Shown here one piece after another: positions 1-12,231 of a DNA stretch of 64,000 bases (position 1 is its first letter; each line of letters opens with the position of its first letter). A program made the translations under genes and the position numbers. The DNA comes from Chrysomallon squamiferum (taxonomy: Eukaryota > Mollusca > Gastropoda > Neomphalida > Peltospiridae), in the NCBI GenBank assembly GCA_012295275.1, contig CM022675.1:8823693-8887692 (forward strand), written 5' to 3'. Below the pieces are notes generated by a model. That model was not told where the DNA came from. It was given only the letters and a program-made list of their open reading frames with translations, and did no database searches.

Positions 1-202
1 CATAAAAACAGATAATCAGAAAATAACACAAAATGTAGATTAACATAAATAAAAGGTTTTTGAATAAACACAAAAATAACAATAACAAAAAGAGAATGAC
101 ATAAATAAACATAAAGAGGCAAAGAAAATAAAACAAGTAAACACAAAATAAACACAAATATCTAAAAAAAAAAAAATTTTATTATGAGGAAAGGAGGGCC
201 AG

Positions 203-274
203 AAGCAGTAGTAGTAGTAGTAGTAGCAGTAGTAGTAGTAGTAGTAGGAGTAGTAGTAGTAGTAGTAGTAGTAA

Positions 275-342
<68 letters not shown>

Positions 343-363
343 AGTAGTAGTAGTAGTAGTAGC

Positions 364-400
<37 letters not shown>

Positions 401-462
401 AGTAGTAGTAGTAAGAGTAGTAGTAGTAAGAGTAGTAGTAGTAATAGTAGTAGTAGTAGTAA

Positions 463-508
<46 letters not shown>

Positions 509-560
509 TGTTGTTGTTGTTGTAGTTGTAGTAGTAGTAGTAGTAGTAGTAGTAGTTGTT
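203..560. repeat. (GTA/TAG)n trinucleotide microsatellite in GGT intron
   Basis: Imperfect (TAG)n with GTT/GCA interruptions lies just downstream (gene sense) of GGT exon 6. Degenerate GTA-type repeat continues to about 745. Positions 1-200 are A-rich and hold no recognisable exon. The Thr-, Leu- and Val-run open frames here are repeat translations. Confidence 0.95.
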
Positions 561-770
561 GTTGTTGTAGTCATTGTAGCACTGCTAGCAACTGTTGTAG
601 TACTAATAGTAGTATCAGCAACTGTAGCAATAATAGCAGAAGAAGTAATAGTCATAGTAGTAGTACCAATAATAGTAGCAGCAGTAACAGTGATAGCAGA
701 CGTAGTGGTAGTCGCAGTAGTGGCAGCAGTAGAACAATAGCAAGGGCAACAGCAGAAGTAGTACACGTAC

Positions 771-990
771 CTGCATCTTTTATTTCTTTGACTATTTTAG
801 TGGCTAAACTTCCGTTGTAAAATGTCTGGTACCCTTCAGTCGCGATAATTCTTAAAGTTTTCGCATACTTTGGTCTTCGTACTTTTTCGCCTACTTTGTA
901 GTACTCGTTAGTTTCCGGATTTGTGAGCAAATTTCTAAAAACAACGTTTTAAAGCGTTAATTTAGTTAATCGTTCTAATATATTCTTATC

Positions 991-1077
<87 letters not shown>

Positions 1078-2133
1078 TCTCTCTCTCTCTCTCAGCTACG
1101 AACATATTATTTAATTATCATAATTTATTATAAACTTAGATATTTAACCACAGTGAAAATTTTATCACAGACTAACATCTAGAAAAAAAAAAAAAAAAAA
1201 CCTCTGCCACAATCACTTGCAATAATTTTATCAACAGCTACTAGGAATCTTCAAACAAATATTAAAAACACATACTAAAGACTTTCTAAATTTCAAACTA
1301 CAAGACACTGGGAAATCGTCGGAAAGACAAAGAAGAAATCGAAGCTTCACCTCAAGTTAGGATGTCTGTCTAAGTAACCAGCTTCTTGTATACCCTTCAT
1401 TGCTTCCCAGGCGGGGTACTCCATTGGAAAACCTTCCTCGCACAGTTTGATAGTTGGCTGGAAAAGCTCGATCCAAGGGAGCTTACCGCCGATCTTGTGC
1501 GCCTCCCAAAATCCCATTATCTCCCCTGGTATGGCAATAGCTAGGCCGCCTAATGGGGAAAGAAAAGGAAACTAATTTATGTAAATGAATTCTAATATTG
1601 TGTAGCGAAACCTAACGACATATATATTGTATTAGGTTACTAGGTAAGAAAGGAAAATGGCAGTACTTGCTTTATTACGATTATTTTTTTATTATTAACA
1701 AAGTTTGGTACTGTAACTGTATTATAAAATAGAATAATGATTCTTTGTAATTAGCAAAGTTTGGTTCTCTAACTATACAAAGTTTGGTTCTCTAACTATA
1801 TTCTAAAACAGAATAATTATTCTTTATTATTAAAAAAGTTTGATTTTGTAACTATATTTCTAAACTGAATAATCTTGTTTTATTACGATTATATTTTGTT
1901 ATTATTTGCAAGATTCGGCTCTGTAACACTGTAAATTAAAACAATATTGTAGTATTATTTTATTATTAACAACGCTTGATTTCCTAAACAATTATTTTTG
2001 TAACTATAATTACTATTAAAGAGAATAAGTTTTTTTTATAAACATGATTATACATTATTACTGGCAAAATAAAGTTTTCTGAAATCAAGAGTATGAAAAG
2101 GAATACCTGTATTATGATTGTTGTTTTTTATTT

Positions 2134-2168
<35 letters not shown>

Positions 2169-2515
2169 TATTAATATGATTTTTTTTTTTTTCTCTTTTA
2201 AGCTAAGGCTAGTTTTTAAAAACATATTCTGAAAATAAAAATAACCTAGCGACAATGAGATCGTGTTAAGGTTTAGAAAAGAACGTAATTTTCATACATA
2301 GCTGTTAATGCATCACAACATGTAAATAGTTGGGGTGGGCCATAAAATCTCATAACACATTTCCTTTCAGTGAAAGCTGTGTATATATATAAGTGCACTT
2401 TTCTAATGTGCTAATATTTTTTTTATCTGTCGCATCAGCGTAATTACCTATATGACTAACATTTTTGTGTAAATACTGAATTACGTCACCTGATACTACT
2501 GCCATACGACACTTT

Positions 2516-2546
<31 letters not shown>

Positions 2547-3177
2547 AATATTAAAATTAACCTGACTTTCAAAGGGACAGGTTTTCATTTTTTTTTAACT
2601 TTTAACACCTAAAACGAAATAACGCTGAGTTCATTAAGGTGACGTTTCTGGAATTTTCCACGAAAGATTTTTCTGACAGGGGGTTGGAGGGTTGGATGAG
2701 GGATGAGGGATGTATTTGGGGTTTTTTCTTACCCTCCAAGCTGTTGTTGTAGCCGGTGAGGCCCACGTACATGTTCTCCGAGGCTGCTGCTGGTGCTTGC
2801 TCACGTGCCATGATGGCGTGAGTTTTCTTCGTGGATCTGTTTTTAAACAAAATGAGAAAATTTTACTCGGAAAGGGCGAGTGCGCTTGAAAGTACGAATG
2901 AGTGTGTTTGTGAATATCAGCATGGGCATGAATGTACAAGTTTGTATTAATGTTTGTATGGATGGATGGATGGATGTAAGTTTTTTTAAGTATATAAAAA
3001 TTACCTCTTGTGGAGAATCATAAAATGGCCGCCTCCTATGCCATTCGATTCGAAAGTTACCGCCCCTGCACATAACACTGTTGCTATAGCAGCGTCTACT
3101 GCAGAGCCTCCTTTTCGTCCCATTATTTCACTTTCGGGAAAAAATTAAAAATAAATATTACAAACAACAAATGTGAC

Positions 3178-3214
<37 letters not shown>

Positions 3215-3336
3215 TAACAATAAAAATAATAAGAGTAGTAATAATAATAATTATAATGATAACAATAACAATAAAAAAAAAATGAGAATAATAAGAATGG
3301 TAATAACATTAGCAACAACAACAACAACAAAAAAAA

Positions 3337-3385
<49 letters not shown>

Positions 3386-3767
3386 CTTACAACAACAAAA
3401 AAAACCAGCAAGAAATTCTTGCTACTTACATGCCTACTCGTGAACAGGAGGTCGTTTTTGTGGAGACTGCGGCGTATCTGTAATGTCCTTCCTCTCCTGG
3501 CGAAGGGGTCGGTCCAGGGACGGTAGTGGTGCCAGGGATGGGGGCCTTGGTTGTGTACACGCCTTCGTCGCTCACCGCACAGGGGCTGTTCCTGACAGTC
3601 TGGGCGGCGTTCATCCCTAGAACGATCCCGACAATCAGCGCGCAGATGCCCCCCAGGAACATGACAACAGACAGAATGACAACGAGTCTGTTTGGAGACG
3701 AAACCATCCTGAAAGGGAAATAGGCAAAATTATTATTGTTATTGTTATTATTATTATTATTATTATT

Positions 3768-3806
<39 letters not shown>

Positions 3807-3916
3807 ATTGTTATTATTATTAATATTATTGTTGTTATTATTAATACTATTATTATTGTTATTATTATTATTGTTAATATTAATACTACTATTATTATTA
3901 GCATTTATTATTATTA

Positions 3917-3959
<43 letters not shown>

Positions 3960-4101
3960 CTCATAGCACCATCATTATTATTACTGTTGTGGTTGTTGTT
4001 ATTGTTATTGCTATTATAATTATTATTATTATTACTACTACTGTTATAAATGTTTTTTATTGTTATTATCGTCATTGTTGTTATTATCATTGTGTTTATT
4101 G

Positions 4102-4146
<45 letters not shown>

Positions 4147-5239
4147 GTCAAAATCATCATCATTAGTAGTAGTAGTAATTGTAGTAATAGGAGTAGTAAT
4201 ATTAGTATCATCATCATAATCATCGTTATTATTGTTATTGTTTTTGGTATTATTGTTGTGCTGTTCCTTTTGCTGTTTTTTTTTTGTTACGTTGTTATGA
4301 TCACCATCATCATCTTTCTCCTTCTCCATCATCATCCTTTTCATTCTCGTTTTATTCAACGTGATTTTAAAACTAAGCCATCCCGATAAAAAAAACTGAA
4401 GTAACCGTAATTTTTTGTACTTAAAAGATTGTTATTTTATCGTCTGGGACTATCTATCACGGGTTAAGAACAAAATACGTCGCCATTTTGTTCCTTCAGA
4501 ACCGGGGGTCGAAATGTCATCGCGTGCAGAGTGGAGTTTCAAATATACATTTCAGACAGCACTAGAAGGTAACTTCAGAGTAAATCATCACTCTGCGCGG
4601 TGAGGTCATTTACAAAAGAAAAATGGCCGCCGTCGCGATATGTTTTAAAGTTGTACTTCGTTATTATTTACGATTTCAAAAAAAGAGGTCGTTACAACAG
4701 CAAAAAAAATGGCTGTATTCGTGATTTATTTTAAAGTTGTACTTCATTATTATTTACGATTTGAAATAGAAAAAAAAAGAAATAAATAAAGAAAAAAGAA
4801 AAAAGACAAAAAAAGAAAAATCCAGAAGACATAAATAATTTCTGACCATGCATTCTCTAATACATTTTTCATTTTTATTTTATTAAATTATTTTAATTCT
4901 TCTTTTTTAAATTTTCCATTAGTTTTATTTCCTTTTTTTTTCTGTTATTAATCTTGTAATCTTTCAGTTCAGTGCTGTTTAAACTTGGATGTGTCTATAC
5001 CTGTGTTTTGAATGTGTGTGCGCACACATATATTTTAACTGAAGCACAATCTACACCACATCACTGAATAATTTTACAAATGCAGCAGAAAAAGAAAAAA
5101 AAATGCAAATACATATAGATACATATATGCATAAGTAACCATGCAAACACATGCATATGCCACATATACTACAGACAGTAATGCAGTTTACTCACTTGCT
5201 TTTTTCCAAGTCGTAGTTAGTGATGTCGTCAGCAGTCAT
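771..5239 (-). CDS. GGT: gamma-glutamyltransferase (glutathione hydrolase), 5' half, truncated by window edge
   Basis: Six exons were read on the minus strand: 5196-5239, 3430-3708, 3005-3130, 2733-2836, 1351-1549 and 771-934. All have GT-AG ends and compatible phases, giving about 305 residues of an expected ~570. The start at 5239 gives a short cytosolic tail ([15 protein letters not shown]), then a signal-anchor helix at about residues 22-46, then a Pro/Thr-rich stalk, then the GGT heavy-chain fold. Family landmarks are [23 protein letters not shown] (its Arg corresponds to the human substrate-binding Arg107), [30 protein letters not shown] and FYNGSLA. The family is a type II ectoenzyme that cleaves the gamma-glutamyl bond of glutathione at the cell surface. 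The autocleavage/catalytic Thr lies in the light chain, beyond the left edge, so activity cannot be judged here. The last exon ends in phase 1 at a gtacgt donor. Paralogue assignment (GGT1 or GGT5) is not possible. Confidence 0.95.
993..1093. repeat. (TC)n microsatellite, GGT intron 5
   Basis: About 100 bp of nearly pure CT dinucleotide between GGT exons at 934 and 1351. Confidence 0.98.
1690..2050. repeat. degenerate tandem repeat, about 60-70 bp unit
   Basis: Several diverged copies of a unit built on 'acaaagtttggtnctntaac' followed by 'ataattattctttattatta' lie in the GGT intron between exons 1549 and 2733. The copies differ by point changes and short indels. Confidence 0.6.
3181..3384. 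repeat. (AAT)n-rich microsatellite, GGT intron 2
   Basis: Compound AAT/AAC trinucleotide runs at 3181-3211 and 3339-3384, separated by degenerate sequence, between GGT exons 3 and 2. Confidence 0.9.
3728..4260. repeat. compound (TTA)n/(TTG)n microsatellite, GGT intron 1
   Basis: Long TTA, TTG and mixed trinucleotide blocks start only about 20 bp upstream of the GGT exon 2 acceptor. The longest pure run is at 4104-4147. Confidence 0.95.
4622..4770. repeat. two-copy tandem duplication, about 95 bp
   Basis: The segment 'aaaatggccgccgtcgcgat...ttttaaagttgtacttcgttattatttacgattt' at 4620-4680 recurs at about 4707-4766 with roughly ten substitutions. It lies in GGT intron 1 and has no recognised coding content. 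Confidence 0.8.
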
Positions 5240-5683
5240 ACTACTTGGACTGGCCAGGGGAATATGATTTAAAAACAGTTTCTTTCTTCTTATATCTATT
5301 CAGGTCGGGGTCCGTTGTCCTCGAAAACAGCACTTTTGAGAAGCGCTTTCCTTGGTTCAGTAATAAAATACCCGTTCAGCCGAGTGCAAAAAAGGTCAAT
5401 GATTCATTCAACCACCCTGAAAATATTGTATTTTTATCGGCACAGCGAACGCGACACGGCTACTAATCATATTCCAGACCCACCAGACAAGAAAGATAGG
5501 TAAACCTAGGGATGTTTTTTTTAAATATTGGAGAAGGAGCGACAAACAGAGGGTCGGTCGGGCACAAACGGCGAGAAAGACAAGAATACACTGATGAAGG
5601 AACGAGTGAAAGAAGTTAACCCTTATTTTAATAAAGAAACAAAAGAAATATAAACATTTGAAAACATTAACCCTAATTTTAAT

Positions 5684-5714
<31 letters not shown>

Positions 5715-6010
5715 AACATTTATAAACATTTAAAAAAAAAAAAATAAAATAAAAATAAAAATGTAGACGGTTAAACTAAATATAATTGTATCTAGCTATA
5801 ATTTATGACGCGGTGTAGAAAAGATATCATAAACACAGCTTCACAGCTTTGCATATTTACCTAATAATACAAACAGAAAGACGAGTTAGTTTTTGTAAGT
5901 GAGATGTGATATATAAGAGAAGCAATCTGATCCATGGAATAAAAATGTGTTTACTTAGTCTGAATATCTTCATGTTTAACCTGGGGAAAAAAAAAAAAAA
6001 AAATACACAA

Positions 6011-6247
<237 letters not shown>

Positions 6248-6372
6248 TCCCTTAGAATGTTAAAATTAAAATTAAGTTGTCCGGAAAGTTCAAAAATAAA
6301 TAAACAAGAATAAGTATTAAAAATTAAATATACTAACAATACAAGCAAGAACGAAATAAAGAAAAATAATAA

Positions 6373-6387
6373 TGTGTGTGTGTTTGT

Positions 6388-6456
<69 letters not shown>
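6373..6456. repeat. (TG)n microsatellite
   Basis: About 84 bp of near-pure GT dinucleotide in the spacer upstream of the small + strand gene. Confidence 0.97.
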
Positions 6457-6457
<1 letters not shown>

Positions 6458-6960
6458 TGTTAGTATATTTGATTTTATAACACAAATATCTTAGGTTAAA
6501 ATGTCTTGGTAATTATAATTATATTTAATGCTCTTGGAAGTCATTACCTTAATGCATACTTTTAACTGATCACATAAACAGTGCTAATTGTTAATTAAGC
6601 ATGTCAGAAATACAAATAGGTATTTCACAAAACGAAATAATGAATAGGTTTTAATTAAGCTGCGATTATGATTGCTGTTTTCCACGTCTGTAACGAAACT
6701 ATATCTTAACAACGTATTAACTTCATTCCGTTGTCGCATATAAAGTTTTATTAACCACATAAATAATGAGACGGAGGCCATCGAAATATAAAACTACAGT
6801 TTTGGTTTTGTCGGTCACAGATTACGTAACTGTGCAAGAGTTTTGTAATTTATAGTGTCACCAGTTACTTTTTCATCTGTGCGGGTATGTAGGCATTTCG
6901 TTTTATTTTAGAAATAGCTTCGTAATATATGTCAGATCGTTAAATATTAATTTTGAATAG

Positions 6961-6976
6961 AATGATGATGATGATG

Positions 6977-7023
<47 letters not shown>
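6961..7023. repeat. (GAT)n/(AAT)n microsatellite
   Basis: Short GAT run passing into a pure AAT run. Confidence 0.95.
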
Positions 7024-7026
<3 letters not shown>

Positions 7027-7299
7027 TGCTGTCGTTTAATAATTGCGTTATTATTATATAAAACAAATTTTTTATAAGTGACAATAACAGGTCAAAAAGT
7101 AAGTTTTATTACTGCATTTTATTTAAAATCAAGTAGATAAAAAGTGTATGGTATTTTTAATAGTCATTTTTATGACATTTAAAAGCACGTTTGTGTTATT
7201 GAATATCACGAAGGATGATGAAACTTAATGGACTGGTTACAAACATGTTCAAGTATTGTTAATGCGTAATGGCGTAGCATGTTAATATTCAGTCTATAT

Positions 7300-7389
7300 A
7301 TAGAATTGACCTTTTTCAAGGTCACTAGAAGGCCTTTCAAAATGGAAGCGGTTTCTCGAACTACGTTATAATATATTGCGGTGTTTAGG
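7300..7389 (+). other. candidate 5' UTR exon of the small + strand gene
   Basis: The sequence before the strong donor at 7390 (AGG|GTGAGT) carries a short upstream frame (ATG GAA GCG ... TTA TAA). The matching acceptor is 'cattgttgcag' ending 8130. The left boundary (start site) is a guess. Confidence 0.45.
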
Positions 7390-8154
7390 GTGAGTTTCTT
7401 GTTTAGCTTTATACCGATTTAGGTTTTCATTTTGTACGAAAAATTATGAGGATGAGCCTATCAGACTTTCTGTTAATTTAAAATATTTCTTAGGAACGTA
7501 ATTACGTAATGCGAAATGATTTAATTCAGACCACGTTTTCGGTTTTGACATTCGTCTGTGACCATGCGGCTTGCCGGGCGCTATGCTACATGTTTTATCG
7601 ATATTTTAAAAACGTGTGCCGAAAGATATTGACGTTGCCAAGAGAATAGATTTTAATTATATAGAGTGTAAATGGCAGTACATGAGAAAGTATTAATATA
7701 CCGTCTGTAAAAGAAAACCCAAAAAAAAAAAAAAAAAAAAACCGTCAACGATGAAATTACCAAATGAAAATTATTTTAAATTAACCAGTTTTATCCCAAC
7801 TTTTGGGTAGAAATGATCTAATCCTGTTTTGTGTGTATGTTTTTTTTTTTTTTTTTTTTTTAATGTGATCAGATATATAACAATATTAGTACTAGATAAA
7901 AGAAACTATGCCCATGAAAATAACCTTGACTGGAGATCATTTTGAAAATGGAATGCCGTTTCAAGAAATCGTACGTAAAAATGTCAAAAAATATCCATGA
8001 TAGACTACCCACCGAACCGGGAATGATCATTGATTGATCGGGTTTTTGTTTGCATGTTTTGTTTTGTTTTTAACTAAATAATGTATTTTATTTATTTAAT
8101 TATTTATGTATTTATTCGACATTGTTGCAGGTAATTTAACAGCAGCCCAACAAA

Positions 8155-8925
8155 ATGAATACAGCGAAAGTGGCATGCCTTTTCCAGGCCCAACGTGGGT
8201 TTTCGAAAGTTGGACTTCCACTTCTGCGACTGTCACAGGTAAAACTAACCCTTGCCATACCTAGAATCTTGTTAATGCATGATATATCATCATATGGTAA
8301 TGAATCAGTGATTGTTTTTCTTGCAAGAAGAAGAAACAAAAATAATATAGCTTGAGAACTGTTGATATGAATAACCCAGCAGTCTGTAATTTTAGCATCG
8401 ATTGATGCAATTATTTAGATCTAATGTTAAATTGTGTGTTGAACAATTCTGAATGGGAAATTTATTAACCAAGTCTGTATTCGAAAAACTAACCTCTTAA
8501 TATTATTTTTATTTTTTTATTTTTTATTTTTTTAAAGACAATGGAAACATCCTAATTATTCTGTTACCAATTTTTTGGAGTTCTCTATTTTTTTACTTTT
8601 TATCACCAACATCTATTAGTCAGTATATATTTAAACATTAAGTTTTCATTTATTTCTTTACTCCATTCAATTACTTAATTTTTATTGATTTATTTATATA
8701 TTTAACATATTATTTTTTTTATTTTGGTTTATTGATTGATTTGTTCACTGATTTTTTTTATTTTGATTTTAGGAAGAAAGTAACGTAACACTCAGAAAAT
8801 CGGAAAGCTGGATTACAAAATCTGTCGTGATGCTTTCAATATTTGGACTCAGTTTTTCTGTGTTTAGCACAAAACAGCTTAGAGAGGACCCCTCCCAGAG
8901 ACGCTTGCTACTCCCAAAACCATGA
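8155..8925 (+). CDS. small single-span protein, probably mitochondrial, 78 aa
   Basis: Coding exons are 8155-8238 and 8773-8925 (28 + 50 codons), joined in phase 0 by gtaaaa/tttag splice sites. A likely 5' UTR exon ends at 7389 (gtgagt donor) and splices to 8131 (ttgcag acceptor). The ATG at 8155 is the first in the spliced message after an in-frame TAA. The N-terminus (MNTAKVACLFQAQRGFSK) is basic, lacks acidic residues and resembles a mitochondrial targeting peptide. Residues about 40-55 (SWITKSVVMLSIFGLSFSVF) form one membrane helix, followed by a charged tail ending RRLLLPKP. Length and layout match small respiratory-chain or assembly subunits, but I do not recognise the family. The 3' UTR is about 1 kb and ends at an AATAAA. 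Confidence 0.7.
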
Positions 8926-9483
8926 AGGTCTGTGAAGATTACACTACAGATTTCCAGTCAGAGATAATCTTTACATTATGCAGTAAAAAAAAAAAAAAAA
9001 AAAAAAAAAATATTAAAGCTAATCTAACAGTCTGCTTCTGATATGGAGAAACTGTTCCGTTCACAAATTTCTGTTGCCTTAATAATCTTCAACGATTAAT
9101 GATGAAACCTGCTGTTTTATAAAAAAAAAAATATATATATATATAATTATTGTATATAAATATTTTGAAAACTCAAGATTTTGTGGCTTCAGAAAGGAAC
9201 CTTTGGAAGCTGCATCACAGACTCCTGCTTTCTGATATTACTATGGTTACTACTCAGTTGGTCTCTTCTCTCAAAATCTTAAGGAAAAAAAAATAACACA
9301 ACTGCCTTCATGTACTGTGTACATATTTTTTTTTTATAACAAAACGAAATGCATAGCCTGCGTGCCAAAGAGTTGTTTTAAGTTTTAAAAAAAAGAAAAA
9401 AAAATTATAAAAAAAAAAAAAATTGGGAGGAGGCTAAAAAAAGCATTGTTTTTGTTAATTGTGTGTTATTATTTTTTATTTTA

Positions 9484-9514
<31 letters not shown>

Positions 9515-9913
9515 CTACAGTCTTTCTTTCATGTAGTTATATACGGTGAGTGGAATTTATGAAGTGTATTTTACTCTTTCTCAAACATGGAATAATAGTT
9601 TAAGACAGTTTTAGTGATTAAGAGAAAACATACTTCATGAATTCGGCTAAAACACTTTGTTTTTACAAAATAGAAAATTTCTTTTTCATTTGTAAATTAT
9701 TTTGAAGAAAAGAGGTTTTACATTTTGTATATTATGTTAGTAGTTATACATTGATTTTATTTTTTAAGGTATTTTCTTTAATTTTTATTTTTATTTTTTT
9801 TTTAATTCTTTTAGTTTGAACTTTTGTGTGTGTTATACCGGCTATGATATTTATATATTTTATAACAATAGTGCTGGTATTACCAAACTTGCTGGCAGTG
9901 TTGGATGTTATTG

Positions 9914-9919
9914 AATAAA
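9914..9919 (+). terminator. polyadenylation signal AATAAA
   Basis: AATAAA in 'ttgaataaatgtataacttg', followed by A-rich then T-rich sequence. It ends a ~1 kb AT-rich 3' UTR after the stop at 8925. Confidence 0.6.
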
Positions 9920-10682
9920 TGTATAACTTGTTGAAAAAAACTTTTGTTTTCTTTTATTTACTTAACAAAAGTTTATAACTGATAAATTTGAAGCTAAAAA
10001 GGGGAGGTAACTACAGTCAACATACAGGAATAGAAATCTTGTACATTTTATAATGTATTAATATTATAATAAATAATTTTACATATTAAATAAATAAACA
10101 AAAACATTTTGCTATCAGTCAAACCTTCCAGTATTAAAACACTAAAAAAGAATTACAGTTAGAAACAAAAATCGAACAATGATGTTACTGATTACTGAAT
10201 AATTACATATGTAGTATCACCATTTTAATTTAAAATTAATATTGAAAGACAGGAAAAAATAAAAAAAATAAAATAAATTTTAAACCTTAATTTATTTTAC
10301 CTACTTAACCAGTCTCCAGAATTATTTTTGGCCAATTTTTACAAAAACATTTACATTAGATTGGCTTAATTTTACATTTAAAAACCATCTATTAATCATA
10401 AATGTTTCTTAATTTTTTCTTATTATGTACTTCTCTTTTTTTTGGCTGCTTGTTTTGTTGTTAAAAAATTAAAATTTAAATATCTGGATTTACTTATACT
10501 AAAATGATACAAATTTAATTAATATAAATGTATAACAAAATTAATTGTAATTTATAACTTTATTTTTCAGTATATACAGAATTCAGATTAATTAGGTATT
10601 ATGTATATTTTCATCTGTAAAATGTGCAAATTAGTAATTGGAAAAACCCAAAAAAACAAAACAAATAATAACAATAATAACA

Positions 10683-10740
<58 letters not shown>

Positions 10741-11296
10741 CAACAACAACAATAATAACGCTATATAATATAAAAATAATAATAATAACAATACTCCTTT
10801 AATTAGAAGTTGTCATTTTAATATAATAATAAAATGATAATAATAGTAATAAATATAATATCAATGATAATAAGTATAATATAAAAATTAAATTTTTATT
10901 TTTAAAATTTCAGATTTGATAATAGGTGTACAAAATATATGTTAGACATTTGATAAGTAATATATACACAAAGTTTAGTCATCAGTGTAGTGACATTACA
11001 TAAGTAAAAGAAGAGAAAGACTAAGGAAAGAATCTATCTATAACTATATATATATGATGACAGGAATTATAACCACACCATGTAATAATAATAATAATAA
11101 TAATTATAATAATAATAATGACAATAATAATAATTATTATTATTATTATAATAATATTATTTAATAACATTCTCAAATAAATTATTACTATTTTTTTTTA
11201 TTTATTTATGTATGTATTGCTGGTATTCTTATCAGGGTATTTATTTACTTCATTTTAATTATATACAGGTATATTTATATTTTTTATATAATATAG

Positions 11297-11298
11297 AC

Positions 11299-11354
<56 letters not shown>

Positions 11355-11364
11355 TGATAGATAT

Positions 11365-11395
<31 letters not shown>

Positions 11396-11399
11396 TTTT
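11297..11399. repeat. (GATA)n then (TTTA)n tetranucleotide repeat
   Basis: About 65 bp of GATA units abut about 35 bp of TTTA units. Confidence 0.97.
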
Positions 11400-11544
11400 C
11401 TGAAAATACTTTGGAAAACTGAACAGAAAACTTTTGGCATGGAAACATATGCTGAAACCAAGTTATTTACATCTGCGCAGGCAAAATTTCGAACGAAGTT
11501 CCATTTTAATCATTGTGCAAATAAAAAGCAGATTTGCAGATAGA

Positions 11545-11715
11545 TCAATACGTTCAGGGCAAAGGGAACTGTGCGAAAACCAGACCTCTAAAAAGAGGGA
11601 AATGTTCAGGGCAAAGGGAACTGTGCGAAAACCAGACCTCTACAGGTGAAGAGGATTTACAGGTATCTCAATACGTTCAGGGAAAAAGGGAACTGTGCTA
11701 AACCAGACCTCTAAA
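11545..11715. repeat. three tandem copies of a ~54 bp unit
   Basis: The phrase 'gttcagggcaaagggaactg' followed by 'tgcgaaaaccagacctctaa' starts near 11552, 11603 and 11675. The third copy is more diverged. It lies immediately upstream of the transposase relic. Confidence 0.85.
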
Positions 11716-11879
11716 GGTGAAAGGGTCCAAACTGGACGACATTTGAGTGTGAGGGTGGCAGGGAATATTGGTGCAGTCGTGGACTCTGTCAAACACTTCA
11801 AATCAAACACTGATACGACTACGGCAACGATTCCCAGATCAAACTGAAATGTAGGGGACGTAACTCTGAGCGGGCCCCA

Positions 11880-12081
11880 ACATTCATCTGACCTGAATCC
11901 CACAGATTTCTGCCATTTGAAAGACCGTCTCTATGAAAACAGCCCCCACACAATCAGAGACTTGAGGACAGACATTATGGTGAAGATCTGGACTATTCCA
12001 TGAAAAGAATGTGTCCGCATAATTGAGAGTCGAAGGAACAACAGTCACTTATATGGGTTGCAATCATTATGGGCGATCCTA
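11880..12081 (+). pseudogene. decayed Tc1/mariner-type transposase, C-terminal part
   Basis: From 11887 the frame reads SDLNPTDFCHLKDRLYEN, then PHTIRDLRTDI, IWTIP, an in-frame stop, and ECVRIIESRRNN. This follows the IS630/Tc1/mariner pattern of SPDLNPIE-x-W-x-LK-x-R, then P-T-x-x-L, then I-x-x-W, then a short Cys/Ile-rich end. The usual Ile-Glu of PIE is replaced by Thr-Asp, and there is no intact upstream catalytic domain. I infer an old inactive copy. Terminal inverted repeats were not identified. Confidence 0.7.
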
Positions 12082-12202
12082 TATATTAATTTACGCATTA
12101 ATATATTTACTTATTTCAAATATATACAATTTTTTGTACATTTATATATATATATAATTTTTTTTTTTTTTTTTTTTTTTTAATGATAAATCACTTATTT
12201 TT

Positions 12203-12208
12203 GCTTTA
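12203..12208 (-). terminator. candidate polyadenylation signal of the ZP-N gene
   Basis: AATAAA on the minus strand (in 'gacaaataaagc') lies about 25 bp past the stop at 12232, which would make a very short 3' UTR. Confidence 0.5.
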
Positions 12209-12231
12209 TTTGTCTCTCCCCATCGTCATTT

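Larger units (their letters stand above)
9936..12195. other. repeat-rich intergenic spacer
   Basis: Lies between the small + strand gene and the 3' end of the minus-strand ZP-N gene. It contains (AAT)n at 10687-10738 and 11086-11160, (GATA)n/(TTTA)n at 11297-11399, a triplicated ~54 bp unit at 11545-11715 and a Tc1/mariner relic at about 11880-12081. The remainder is AT-rich with no supported gene. Confidence 0.75.

Noticed and set aside
182-766. Long open frames of Thr, Tyr and Leu runs on the minus strand, and Val/Ser runs on plus
   Set aside because: Translations of the (GTA/TAG)n microsatellite; no codon-usage or homology support.
4623-4722. Short plus-strand frame starting ATGGCCGCCGTCGCG
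   Set aside because: Good start context but only about 33 codons, inside a tandem duplication in a GGT intron, with no homology.
11640-11903. 87-codon minus-strand frame over the repeat triplication
   Set aside because: Antisense to the transposase relic and the 54 bp repeats; not recognised and without gene signals.
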